A program made the translations under genes and the position numbers. The notes under the pieces were generated by a model that did no database searches, was not told the origin of the DNA, and saw only the letters and a list, made by a program, of their open reading frames with translations. DNA of 64,000 nt from Acidiflorens sp963847715. GTDB lineage: Bacteria; Acidobacteriota; Terriglobia; Terriglobales; Acidobacteriaceae. This document shows, one piece after another, positions 16,032-23,436 of the stretch. Each line of letters begins with the position of its first letter. Within the stretch, counting starts at the first letter, position 1. Where the stretch lies: contig CAWKAZ010000012.1 of assembly GCA_963847715.1 (NCBI GenBank), positions 248,001 through 312,000 on the forward strand. Reading direction: 5' to 3'.

Positions 16032-16412
16032 TTGCGCCTGCTGCTTGATACCGCAGTTCTAATCTACGCCGTAGAGTCACCTGAGCGGCTCAGCAAGCGT
16101 GCCAGTGCCGTGCTTCGGAATTCCGGAAATATTCTTGAGCTAAGCGCGGTCTCCATAACTGAGATCGCGATCAAAGCGTCCCTCGGCAAGTTGCAACTCA
16201 CATCAGCCGTTGCGCGTCAGGCAATTCAAGACTTGGGGATTCGCGTGCTGCCCTATACGGGCGATCATGCCTTGCGGTTGTTTGACTTGCCACTGCATCA
16301 TGGCGATCCCTTCGACCGCCAGATCATTGCTCAGGCTTTGGCGGAGAAGATACCAGTAGCGACACCTGACGAGAAATTCAAGCTGTATAGCGGGCTCGGG
16401 ATCATCTGGTGA
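16032..16412 (+). CDS. PIN-domain (VapC-like) ribonuclease toxin
   Basis: 126 residues starting at TTG 16032, one base after the antitoxin stop. PIN acidic residues are in place: Asp in 'LLLDTAVLIYAV', Glu in 'VSITEIAIKASLGK', Asp pair in 'HHGDPFDRQIIAQA' and the last Asp in 'VATPDEKF'. These coordinate Mg2+ for RNA cleavage. The target RNA cannot be inferred. Weak TTG start and tight coupling would keep toxin output below antitoxin output. Confidence 0.9.
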   Translation: MRLLLDTAVLIYAVESPERLSKRASAVLRNSGNILELSAVSITEIAIKASLGKLQLTSAVARQAIQDLGIRVLPYTGDHALRLFDLPLHHGDPFDRQIIAQALAEKIPVATPDEKFKLYSGLGIIW

Positions 16413-16421
16413 GGGGCGTTT

Positions 16422-17024
16422 TCAGTTGACCGGTCCCGGGGGAACCATTCCATCCAGAAACGCTCTTTTGTGGTCTAGGTTGGCCAAGTCCATTGTGAAA
16501 CCAACCCACCCCCCGTTACTGTCGAGAACTGCCATCTCCCAATCACCTTCAACATCTTCACTGAATTGCCAGAGTATGTGCTGGCCCTGCTCATTCGAGA
16601 AACCTTCCAGGTCCGCCTGCAAAATTCCTCCAACTTCTTTCCAAATGTATTTCTGCAAAGAGTGAACGGCGCTCCAGCCGTCCTTTATGTCTGTCCCGCT
16701 GAGCAATTGAAAAGCATATATGACGGTGACGAAAGGCAAGTATTCTGCCAACCACTTGGACGCAGATTCAGGTTGCGCGTCTCGCACCTCGTCAAGAAAT
16801 TCGCGAATTTCTTCTGCACCCAGCTCGCCAGGAATGACCTGATTTCTTTCAACGACCGCAATATCGGGTCCGGCTCGGTGGCGCAAAATCAATTGGGACC
16901 ATCTTGCTTGATCCGGGTCTTCCTGGACGAGCTCGGCGTCGGAATTTGGAGGCAGACTCGCGCGTAACGAGGTGATCGATAGAGGCTCGTCTTTTCTTCC
17001 CAACACGCGGATGTAATACGCTAT
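16422..17024 (-). CDS. hypothetical protein, apparent ATA start codon
   Basis: About 200 residues. The frame runs upstream of the first conventional start (GTG 17006) through 'AYYIRVLGRKDEPLSI' to an ATA at 17022-17024. A strong GGAGGAG site (17032-17038) sits exactly 7 bases before that ATA but 25 bases before the GTG. So initiation probably occurs, or used to occur, at the ATA, as if an ATG had mutated. The ATA lies 3 bases after the stop of the Rieske gene. The C-terminal half has 'WEMAVLDSNGGWVGFTMDLA' but no recognised motif. Function unknown. Confidence 0.6.
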   Translation of the reverse strand: MAYYIRVLGRKDEPLSITSLRASLPPNSDAELVQEDPDQARWSQLILRHRAGPDIAVVERNQVIPGELGAEEIREFLDEVRDAQPESASKWLAEYLPFVTVIYAFQLLSGTDIKDGWSAVHSLQKYIWKEVGGILQADLEGFSNEQGQHILWQFSEDVEGDWEMAVLDSNGGWVGFTMDLANLDHKRAFLDGMVPPGPVN

Positions 17025-17027
17025 TTC

Positions 17028-18143
17028 TCAGCTCCTCCATTTGAGGATAACCGGCCCCGGCATCGGATGGCGGAATTCTCCGCCGGTCCTTTTCATCTCC
17101 AGCATCGCGTTTTTCAATCCGAAATACCATTTTGCGGGGCGGTCGGCGTCGTCGATCAGCATGAGGTGTGGGTTGTGTTTCAGGCCTTCGGACTGCAGTT
17201 CCATGGTGCGGCGATCCTGCTCCACGAATTTTGCGAAGACGAATTTCAGCAGTTCGGGGCCGAAGGGGAGCCAGCGGAACAGGTTCCAGGCGGCCACTAC
17301 GTCGATGCGGCATTGGTTGCGGGTGATGGGAGTGACGGTGGTGAGACTCGAGAACCAGTACTTGCCGGCGCGAATTACTTCCGAGCGCAGGTTGGGGAGC
17401 ACGAAATCGATGGTGGTGGTGATGGAATCGGCATCGGCGTAGAGACGCAGCAGTTTGTAGGGCGCGCTGTTGGAGCTGGGCGTGTGGGCGCTCATGCGGA
17501 ATCCGCAGGGAATGGGCTCGAAGTTCTTGTGCTTTTCGTGAATTGATTTTTGTGTCCGCCACCACCAGGCCTGATGAACGAACGGGCCGTGCGCCGGGTC
17601 CATCAAGCCGATGATTCCGTGGTCGACGTTGCACGGGAGATCGGCGGTCAGGTAGGCGAGTTTGTAATGCTCGCTGAACTTCGGAATCTCGGGCGCGGGA
17701 GTGGGCGCGTGCGCTGCCTTGGAGAATCCGGCGCCGGCCGGGCTGGGATCGGGAATGAAGACCCAGATGAAATCGTCGCGTTCTTCGCAGGGATAGCTGC
17801 CGGCGTAGATGCGGTCGATTTTCAGATTCTGTTCGGGGACTAGTGACGGAATCAGCTTGCATTGGCCGGTGTTGGCGTCGAATCTCCAGCCATGGTAGGA
17901 GCATTCGATCTGCTCGCCATCGAATTGTCCGCAGGAAAGCGGCATGCCGCGATGCGGGCAGGCGTCGCGCAGGGCAAAGGGTTGGCCCTGCTTGTCGCGT
18001 CCGATGACCAGCGGTTGTTCCAGCAGCATCGCTTTGACGGTTTCTCCGCGACGGACTTGGTTCGCGGGCAGCGCCCGGTACCAGAAGCCGAAGAGCATGA
18101 GGGCGTCGGGCGTCTGCGATTGAAGTGGGGAATCTTCGGGCAT
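17028..18143 (-). CDS. Rieske-type non-haem iron oxygenase, alpha subunit-like
   Basis: 371 residues. The N-terminal Rieske [2Fe-2S] domain has C62-x-H64 in 'DACPHRGMPLSCGQ' and C81-x2-H84 in 'ECSYHGWRFD'. The catalytic domain has the mononuclear iron region 'CNVDHGIIGLMDPAHGPFVH', with the Asp and two His expected. This resembles vanillate O-demethylase/phenoxybenzoate-type oxygenases and plant-type PaO-like enzymes. No reductase component is adjacent; the ferredoxin reductase-like gene at 23.4 kb could serve, but that is speculative. Substrate not predictable. Confidence 0.88.
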   Translation of the reverse strand: MPEDSPLQSQTPDALMLFGFWYRALPANQVRRGETVKAMLLEQPLVIGRDKQGQPFALRDACPHRGMPLSCGQFDGEQIECSYHGWRFDANTGQCKLIPSLVPEQNLKIDRIYAGSYPCEERDDFIWVFIPDPSPAGAGFSKAAHAPTPAPEIPKFSEHYKLAYLTADLPCNVDHGIIGLMDPAHGPFVHQAWWWRTQKSIHEKHKNFEPIPCGFRMSAHTPSSNSAPYKLLRLYADADSITTTIDFVLPNLRSEVIRAGKYWFSSLTTVTPITRNQCRIDVVAAWNLFRWLPFGPELLKFVFAKFVEQDRRTMELQSEGLKHNPHLMLIDDADRPAKWYFGLKNAMLEMKRTGGEFRHPMPGPVILKWRS

Positions 18144-18166
18144 GGGACAAATGAGGATACAGCAGA

Positions 18167-18203
18167 GGTTTCAAGGTTTCAAAGTTTCAGGGTTTCAAAG
18201 TGA
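18167..18203. repeat. short octamer repeat (GTTTCARR units)
   Basis: Three to four head-to-tail GTTTCAAG/GTTTCAAA/GTTTCAGG units, with only a short complementary TTGAAAC near 18234. It appears to be a partial copy of the octamer family, between the Rieske and ChaN-like genes. Confidence 0.6.
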
Positions 18204-18248
18204 AAGCACTGGCCGGCGGCTCTGACTTGAACTGTTGAAACGTCGTTT

Positions 18249-19892
18249 CTATCGTGGACCCGTTTTTAGATGAAGATAGGCTTCGCGTGCTACGCCCGGT
18301 TGCTCGATGTGAGCCAGGAAGAGTTTGCGGAGACGGGCGGTGGTCAGGCGGCCTTCGATGTAGGCATCGTAGAGATCGGTTCCGGTGAGGGATCCGAGCT
18401 GCTCGACTACATAGTCGTACTTGCGGCCGGTGAAAGCTGGGCAGGTTGCGGGAGTGGTGCGGTGCTGCATGAGGAAGTCTAGGGCCTCAACCGCTTCAGC
18501 GAAGGGAAGAGCAGTCTGATGTTCGAGGTCCTCGCGGGTTATGTCGAACAGCGCTTCGATGTCATTGTCGCGGAGGGCAGGCCGCGCCGGGTGCAAGATG
18601 CGGGACCCGAAGAATGCGAGCGCATATTCGAACACGCTGGTGTAGAACGCGTCAGACTTATCGAGCGGTTTCGAGTCTGAGATCGCGAGGGTGGCCGACC
18701 GGCCGTTCGAAAGACTGGGTAATCCGCGACAGGCCTGATGCAGAAAGCGGACAGCGTCTTCGGCGGCGGCGGTCATGTGAAATTGCCGAACGTAGACGAC
18801 ATTGATCGGGGCGAGATAGACGCTGCCGCGCTCACGGACCTGGCGGAGAAGGGAACGGCGCTGTTCGGCGGTGAATCCTTTGCGCGAGAGCAGGCGACGC
18901 AGCAGCGCGTCAGAGCTGCGCGAATAAACTTCGGGCATGAGGTCGACCAGCAGGCGCGGCTGCGTGGTGTTGTGCGGCGAATACTGGTTGATGCCGAGAA
19001 AGCGAACCATGCCGTCGATCAGGTTGTAGAGGGTTGGGCCGAGGTCGGGAGCGCTGCGATCGTCGTCGCTGCGTCCCCAGCGGTTCAGGCAGAGGCGGTA
19101 GTTCTCGTACTTCTCGAGCGGAGTGGCGTTGAAAACGCAGAAGACATTTTCTTGGACTTTGACGGCTTCGACGTGGTCGAGCGCTTCTCCGGCGGCGCGC
19201 CAATAGAGGGCGTCGATATTTTGCAGGACCGAGAGAACCGGTTCCGTGGGAAGCCTTTGCTCGAGCAATGCCGGTAAATGGTGTGGCGCGAGATGGGACT
19301 CGCCGAACAGGACGAGGATCAGCGCGTCGGGATGCTGGCGGCGAAGTTCAGCGATCTTGTCGGCGGCGTGACGATCGCGGGCGCCGATTTTGCGAAGGTC
19401 TTCGCGAGGCATGCAGTCGAGTCCGCAAACGCTGGCACCCTGGTCGCGGGCAGCGGAAAGCAATTCGTAAAAAGGAGCCCAGTCATATCCCCAATCGAGG
19501 TCGAAGCGAATGCGCTGGCGGAACTCGTCTTCGTCGATTTCGCCGCGTTGCCATTCATCGAGAATGTGCTGGTCGCGAGAAAAAATCGTCTCGAGTCCCA
19601 GGACGACGGGACGCTGGTGGTTCTTCAGATCACGCAGGAGCGACGCCAGATAGCGCTGGGAATTGGGCAGGGCGTGGTAGTCGCCAACCAGGACGATTCC
19701 CGAGCGCGTAATTTCGCGCCGGACGTCGTCGGCGGTGAGGACCGCTTCGTAGGAGCGGTAGGCGTCGTAAAAGTCGCGGAGGTACTTGCGGCCGCCGGCA
19801 GGATCGATCGCACGAATCTCACGTTCGACGCTGGCGAGGGCGTGGAGTTGGGCGGCGCTACGCCGCGCTCGTAATATGCCAGTTGTGGACAT
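18249..19892 (-). CDS. ChaN-family (haem-binding uptake/Tiki superfamily) protein
   Basis: 547 residues, longer than typical ChaN (about 300). The conserved features of the ChaN/EreA-like fold are present in the first half: 'IVLVGDYHALPNSQRYLASL', 'VVLGLETIFSRDQHILDEW', 'GLDCMPREDL' and 'LVLFGESHLAPHHLPALL', with His/Glu residues that could bind haem or metal. No signal peptide is visible, so a cytoplasmic place is likely. The C-terminal 250 residues are helical and unrecognised. It could handle haem or metals; a hydrolase role cannot be excluded. Confidence 0.75.
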   Translation of the reverse strand: MSTTGILRARRSAAQLHALASVEREIRAIDPAGGRKYLRDFYDAYRSYEAVLTADDVRREITRSGIVLVGDYHALPNSQRYLASLLRDLKNHQRPVVLGLETIFSRDQHILDEWQRGEIDEDEFRQRIRFDLDWGYDWAPFYELLSAARDQGASVCGLDCMPREDLRKIGARDRHAADKIAELRRQHPDALILVLFGESHLAPHHLPALLEQRLPTEPVLSVLQNIDALYWRAAGEALDHVEAVKVQENVFCVFNATPLEKYENYRLCLNRWGRSDDDRSAPDLGPTLYNLIDGMVRFLGINQYSPHNTTQPRLLVDLMPEVYSRSSDALLRRLLSRKGFTAEQRRSLLRQVRERGSVYLAPINVVYVRQFHMTAAAEDAVRFLHQACRGLPSLSNGRSATLAISDSKPLDKSDAFYTSVFEYALAFFGSRILHPARPALRDNDIEALFDITREDLEHQTALPFAEAVEALDFLMQHRTTPATCPAFTGRKYDYVVEQLGSLTGTDLYDAYIEGRLTTARLRKLFLAHIEQPGVAREAYLHLKTGPR

Positions 19893-19899
19893 CAGATCT

Positions 19900-19960
19900 G
19901 TCGTTGGTCGTTTGTCGTTAGTCGTTCGCTATTCGTCGCTCGCTGATCGCCGATAATCTT
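19900..19960. repeat. heptamer tandem repeat (GTCGTTN units)
   Basis: GTCGTTG, GTCGTTT, GTCGTTA, GTCGTTC run head to tail, then degenerate GCTATTC/GTCGCTC/GCTGATC units. It occupies a divergent promoter region. A fuller copy with inverted arm lies at 50534-50690. Confidence 0.65.
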
Positions 19961-20085
19961 TAGATTCGTCTTCGATTCGAATGACGCTTGGACGAAAATC
20001 GCAAGTTCCCCGCCTTGACTTGCCTTTCTGGCATCCCTATCCTCAGCTTTCGACTGGGCGTTGGATGCCTTAAGGAGCGTTAAAT

Positions 20086-20694
20086 TTGCCGCCAGCTCTT
20101 GGAGTGCCGGAAAATCTGACCGTTGCCACCACTGGAGCGAGCGGATCCATATTCTTGAAGCAGTTTCTACTGACCGTAGAACGCGATTCTCGGGTGAAGA
20201 CGGTAAACTTCATTGCGTCGGACAGCGGTCTGCGGGTGCTGGCCGAAGAACTGAAAATCGAAGGCCGCTCGGACCTTCTCCGTCAGATCATCGGCGCGCC
20301 TTCCGCGAAGATTCAGCAGCAATCGAACGCCGACATCGGAGCGAACGTGGCCAGCGGGTCGTATCCTTCGGACGCCATGGTCATAATCCCCTGTAGCGTC
20401 GGGACGCTTGGCCGCATTGCCAACGGCACTGCTTCGCGCCTGATCGAACGAGCCGCTGATGTGAGCCTGAAGGAAAGCCGTCCGCTGGTGCTGTGCGTGC
20501 GGGAGACACCGCTCAACAAGATTCACATCCGGAACATGTCGCTGGCAGCGGATGCGGGCGCGACGATCTTTCCGCTGATTCCCACCTTCTATAACCATCC
20601 GGCGAGTCCCGACTCTATGGCCCAGGAATTTGCGAACCGGGTGCTGGCGCATATCGGGCTGGTGCAGCCGGGCGCTTACCAGTGGAAGGGCTGA
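20086..20694 (+). CDS. ubiX: flavin prenyltransferase UbiX/Pad1-like
   Basis: 202 residues from a TTG start at 20086 with AAGGAG 8 bases upstream. FMN-binding 'VATTGASGSIFLKQ', the 'IPCSVGTLGRIANGTASRLI' loop and the 'RETPLNKIHIRNMSLAADAG' motif are diagnostic of UbiX, which attaches a dimethylallyl group to FMN to make the cofactor of UbiD decarboxylases. No ubiD is in the window. It stands alone between a divergent repeat region and an RNA-rich intergenic region. Confidence 0.93.
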   Translation: MPPALGVPENLTVATTGASGSIFLKQFLLTVERDSRVKTVNFIASDSGLRVLAEELKIEGRSDLLRQIIGAPSAKIQQQSNADIGANVASGSYPSDAMVIIPCSVGTLGRIANGTASRLIERAADVSLKESRPLVLCVRETPLNKIHIRNMSLAADAGATIFPLIPTFYNHPASPDSMAQEFANRVLAHIGLVQPGAYQWKG

Positions 20695-20696
20695 AG

Positions 20697-20722
20697 GTAG
20701 TTCTCAGTTCTCAGTTCTCAGA
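20697..20722. repeat. short GTTCTCA heptamer tandem
   Basis: Three GTTCTCA units follow the ubiX stop. No complementary arm is visible nearby, so this is a half element of the GTTNTCA family. Confidence 0.6.
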
Positions 20723-20889
20723 AACAGCTCAGATGCCATCCGGCGCGGTTCTTGTGACAATTTCTTAAAGATCAATGACTTGGGGATAGCCTCCCTGCCT
20801 TGGCAGGGATGTTTTGAGTCTAGGGAATGAGGCGGAACGAAGGTAGGTATCTGGCGTGCATGTACGGAGGGTTGTGTGGATAGAGTGTC

Positions 20890-20968
20890 GTCCCTCCGGG
20901 ACTCAGTCATTCTCCGACTCTTACCCAGCGCTTATGCGCTGGGCTAACGGCTGTCGCCGCTCTGCGGC
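20890..20968. repeat. three-hairpin element, copy 1
   Basis: Stem-loops at 20890-20902 (GTCCC-TCC-GGGAC), 20924-20943 (CCCAGCGC-TTAT-GCGCTGGG) and 20956-20968 (GCCGC-TCT-GCGGC). A second copy with the same order, spacing and loop sizes but different stems lies at 47527-47605. Confidence 0.75.
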
Positions 20969-21030
20969 TGCCGTCTGGTGCGCTGGAATCGGGGACTATT
21001 GTCACCCGTGGCACACTTTGCAGGTGAGGT

Positions 21031-21060
21031 TTGACGGCGGGCGGCCTTTTTTTGTACTCT
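21031..21060 (+). promoter_or_regulatory. sigma-70 promoter of a stand-alone RNA transcript
   Basis: TTGACG (21031-21036) and TACTCT (21055-21060) with an 18-bp spacer. The expected start is at about 21067, just before a very strong ribosome site and a terminator-bounded 318-nt unit. Confidence 0.5.
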
Positions 21061-21088
21061 GCGCTTACACCGGAAAGGAGGTGGTCGG

Positions 21089-21154
21089 ATGATAAGTTCT
21101 GATTCACATAGTAGAAGTATCAACACCAGACCAGGTGAGGTGGCTGAGTCTTAG
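21089..21154 (+). CDS. 21-codon ORF behind a near-perfect Shine-Dalgarno
   Basis: AAAGGAGGTG (21074-21083) is complementary over 10 bases to the usual 16S 3' end and lies 5 bases before an ATG. The ORF reads MISSDSHSRSINTRPGEVAE plus Ser and stops with TAG. The ribosome site is the strongest in the window. It may be a microprotein, a leader peptide, or a ribosome-docking device of the surrounding RNA. Its last codons form one strand of the RNA's closing helix, so translation would disrupt the fold. Confidence 0.4.
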   Translation: MISSDSHSRSINTRPGEVAES

Positions 21155-21348
21155 GGCGGTTGCTCTAAGCGGAGTTCTCGAGGAACCTTTGGTCGGGGGA
21201 ATCGGGAACAATCTCTCGCAAACAATCCGTGAGTATGGGCTGATTGATAAAGTCTGATCCGCCGGGCACAGGTTGTGACCGGCACCGGAACGAGCGAGGG
21301 GCCACGAGAGTGACCACCTCAGTCAATCCCAAACAGTCCACCGAAACG

Positions 21349-21384
21349 GCCCGCAGGCTGAAGAGCTTGCGGGCTGTTTTTTTT
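21349..21384 (+). terminator. intrinsic terminator of the structured RNA
   Basis: GCCCGCAGGCT (21349-21359), loop GAAG, AGCTTGCGGGC (21364-21374): an 11-bp stem with one G-T pair, followed by TG and eight T. This is a textbook rho-independent terminator. Confidence 0.9.
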
Positions 21385-21417
21385 GAGTTCTTAATTCTTA
21401 GTAAAACCGGTGCATCG

Positions 21418-21894
21418 TCATTGACCTTCTGTACAATGACTGACCAGGCAAATGCGTATCCCTTTCGGCGGCACTGCACTTCCTGGCGCCCGTGATTCGG
21501 GCTGTGCTGTCAGCAGGTTCAGCACTTCGACTCCCGACGTACGTACGGCGTCGATGACCGTCACTACGTTGGCGTAAGGAATACGGGCATCCGCTTTGAA
21601 ATAAAGTGTCTTGTCATTCCGATTCGCCACGGCGACCTTTAAGGTTTCCTGCAAGGCGGCAGGGATGACCCGCTTGACTCCTACGTACATGCTGCCGTCA
21701 CTCGTGATACTCACGACTAACGCCTCCGGCTGGTCTGCCTCGGGGATCGCCGTGGCGCTGGTGGTCACGGGCAACTGCACACTGATTCCTTTTTGCATCG
21801 GCGGAGGAGCCCCGGCATTCGACTGGGCAGCGCCGTGAGTTGTAATAATGGTCGCTAAGGTTGTGACGAGACACAATTCGAGTAGATGGTTCAT
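21418..21894 (-). CDS. ExbD/TolR-like periplasmic domain protein with signal peptide
   Basis: 158 residues. The mature region has the ExbD/TolR pattern: 'VVSITSDGSMYVG' then 'LQETLKVAVANRNDKTLYFK' and 'ADARIPYANVVTVIDAVRTSG'. Unlike normal ExbD it begins with 'LCLVTTLATIITTHGAAQ', a cleavable-looking signal peptide lacking the conserved membrane Asp that carries protons. So it is probably a soluble periplasmic relative, not an energising subunit. It ends the GntR-slipin operon, 36 bases after the slipin gene, with GAAAGGAG before its ATG. No ExbB is present. Confidence 0.75.
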   Translation of the reverse strand: MNHLLELCLVTTLATIITTHGAAQSNAGAPPPMQKGISVQLPVTTSATAIPEADQPEALVVSITSDGSMYVGVKRVIPAALQETLKVAVANRNDKTLYFKADARIPYANVVTVIDAVRTSGVEVLNLLTAQPESRAPGSAVPPKGIRICLVSHCTEGQ

Positions 21895-21930
21895 AGGTCC
21901 TGCTCCTTTCGATCTATTTAGTTTGGATGG

Positions 21931-22803
21931 TTACGGTTTTGCTCCGCCAAGGGACGCTGTGGCCAGGGTCCCTCCGAGCCCCATCGTCTCGACCGCTGAC
22001 GATGGCACGATCACCATCGAGCCCTTTTCCTTGATGGCTTCATACAACATATTCATAGCCCGCAGATGAAGTGCGACCGGGTTTTCGGCGTAGTCGGCCG
22101 CGGCCTGCACGAAGCTGTTGGAGATTTCCTTTTCTGCTTGGCCCAGAATGATTCGCGCCTGCCGCTCGCGTTCGGCCTGAGCCTGCCGGGACATGGCGTC
22201 CTCCAAACCCTGCGGAATTCTTACGTCTCTGACTTCCACGGACTGGACAGTGATTCCCCAAGGATTCGTTTTCTCGTCAAGAATGCGCTGCAGTTCGCGT
22301 CCCAGCGTCTCGCGTTCGGTAATCATCTGCGCGAGTTCGTGACGGCCGATAGACTCACGGAGCGCGGTTTGCGCACTCATATTGATTGCCTCGAGAAAAT
22401 TCTCGACTTCGAGGATCGCTTTCTCCGCATTCCATACAAGCCAGAAAACGATCGCGTCCACGTTCACAGGGACCGTGTCTCGGGTCAACGTGGACTCCGC
22501 GGTTACATTGGCCACGCGAACGCGCTGGTCCACGAAGGGGCTGAGAGTCTCAATCACAGGAATAATGTGGAAGATGCCCGGCCCGCGAAGACCGACGTAC
22601 CGGCCGAGGCGCAGGAGCGCAACTTTCTCCCACTGTCGCACGACTTTGATGGCGAACAACAGATACAGGCCCAGCAGAGCGCCCACGATGATCAGCGAAG
22701 GCTGATGCATCAGACTGCCGAGCAATGCTCCGACGACGAGGCAGATTACGAAGGCTGTGACTGCTACGCCATTCATCTGTGAAAAATCGACTTTCCTGAT
22801 CAT
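21931..22803 (-). CDS. slipin/stomatin-like SPFH protein
   Basis: 290 residues from the ATG at 22803, with AGGAG upstream, 5 bases after the GntR stop. An N-terminal hairpin of two hydrophobic segments ('VTAFVICLVVGALLGSLM', 'LIIVGALLGLYLLFAI') precedes the stomatin domain 'EKVALLRLGRYVGLRGPGIF', with 'ESTLTRDTVPVNVDAIVFW' and 'WGITVQSVEVRDVRIPQGLE' fully typical of slipins. The C-terminus ends in a Gly-rich tail. Slipins scaffold membrane domains and often pair with NfeD proteases; here no NfeD is present and the partner may be the ExbD-like protein. Confidence 0.9.
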   Translation of the reverse strand: MIRKVDFSQMNGVAVTAFVICLVVGALLGSLMHQPSLIIVGALLGLYLLFAIKVVRQWEKVALLRLGRYVGLRGPGIFHIIPVIETLSPFVDQRVRVANVTAESTLTRDTVPVNVDAIVFWLVWNAEKAILEVENFLEAINMSAQTALRESIGRHELAQMITERETLGRELQRILDEKTNPWGITVQSVEVRDVRIPQGLEDAMSRQAQAERERQARIILGQAEKEISNSFVQAAADYAENPVALHLRAMNMLYEAIKEKGSMVIVPSSAVETMGLGGTLATASLGGAKP

Positions 22804-22808
22804 GATGG

Positions 22809-23216
22809 TCATCTCCTGCGAGTTTGTTCTTGAGCGAAACCGTGCAACTGTTCGATTAGATCCTCGACGGTAAAGCCAGCGGCTCCAGCGCGTGCCACAC
22901 AATCTCCAACGATCTGGGCTAACTGGCGCTCGCGTTCTGCTCCTCCGCCACGCATCTTCTGCGCACTGATGAACGTGCCCGTTCCCTGGTGCGTTTCCAG
23001 CAATCCACCGAGTTCGAGTTCGCGGTAGGCGCGAACCACAGTGTTAGGATTGATGGACAAATCAACCGCAAGTTGTCGCACGGTAGGCAGTTGGTCCCCA
23101 ACAGTAAGCGCGCTGGAAGCAATCCCGCCGCGTACCTGGTCTATGATCTGTCGATAAACGGGCACACCGCTTTGAAGATCAAGCCGAAAACGGAAGATGG
23201 CTAAGCGGGAACTCAT
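22809..23216 (-). CDS. GntR-family transcriptional regulator, YtrA type
   Basis: 135 residues. The winged-helix reads 'VPVYRQIIDQVRGGIASSAL' and 'GDQLPTVRQLAVDLSINPNTVVRAY' and is followed by a short helical tail instead of a large effector domain, as in the YtrA subfamily, which often controls membrane-stress or ABC operons. The ATG at 23216 lies at the predicted transcription start, implying a leaderless mRNA; TTG at 23225 is inside the operator and less likely. It is first in an operon with slipin and the ExbD-like gene and is likely autoregulated by the palindrome just upstream. Confidence 0.9.
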   Translation of the reverse strand: MSSRLAIFRFRLDLQSGVPVYRQIIDQVRGGIASSALTVGDQLPTVRQLAVDLSINPNTVVRAYRELELGGLLETHQGTGTFISAQKMRGGGAERERQLAQIVGDCVARAGAAGFTVEDLIEQLHGFAQEQTRRR

Positions 23217-23222
23217 TGCGAT

Positions 23223-23252
23223 CAATGTACTAGTATACTAGTACATTGTCAA
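23223..23252 (-). promoter_or_regulatory. GntR operon promoter with 26-bp perfect palindromic operator
   Basis: Positions 23223-23248 form a perfect 26-bp palindrome with half site CAATGTACTAGTA. On the minus strand TTGACA (23252-23247), a 17-bp spacer and TACATT (23229-23224) make a promoter whose spacer is the palindrome core, so bound GntR would block RNA polymerase. The start falls next to the ATG at 23216. Confidence 0.8.
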
Positions 23253-23436
23253 GCGAAATCTTGCGCCCGGAAGCGGAGCCTGACCCTCGCCCTTGGAATC
23301 ATTTCCCTGATTGCTCCAATCTAAAAATTGAATTGGTAATCGACCGGGCAGGTCTGTTGGAGTGTGGTGCCTGGGTTGCTCCTTAACTGGCTTAGAGGCC
23401 GGTTGACGGCTGCACTGGTCTGCTCAAGGATTCCGA

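Larger units (their letters stand above)
21067..21384 (+). ncRNA. putative structured RNA (dual-function or regulatory), about 318 nt
   Basis: Bounded by a promoter and an intrinsic terminator, with no full-size CDS. Predicted pairings: an 8-bp closing helix TGAGGTGG (21136-21143) with CCACCTCA (21314-21321); inside it CTTAGGGC-GGTT-GCTCTAAG (21150-21169) and a hairpin GCCGG-G-CACA/TGTG-A-CCGGC (about 21262-21284). The same CCACCTC can pair instead with GAGGTGG in the ribosome site (21078-21084), so two exclusive folds exist. It does not match the signature sequences of tmRNA, RNase P or SRP RNA that I know. It could be a 6S-like or lineage-specific RNA. Convergent with the ExbD-like gene. 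Confidence 0.5.

Noticed and set aside
21009..21022. Possible sigma-54 promoter (TGGCAC ... TTGCA)
   Set aside because: The GG-to-GC distance is 8 bases, not the required 10.
21134..21215. tRNA-Ser/Leu-like start (GGTGAGGTGGCTGAGT) in the structured RNA
   Set aside because: No matching acceptor 3' strand, no standard anticodon arm and no GGTTCGA-type T arm; the similarity is limited to the first bases.
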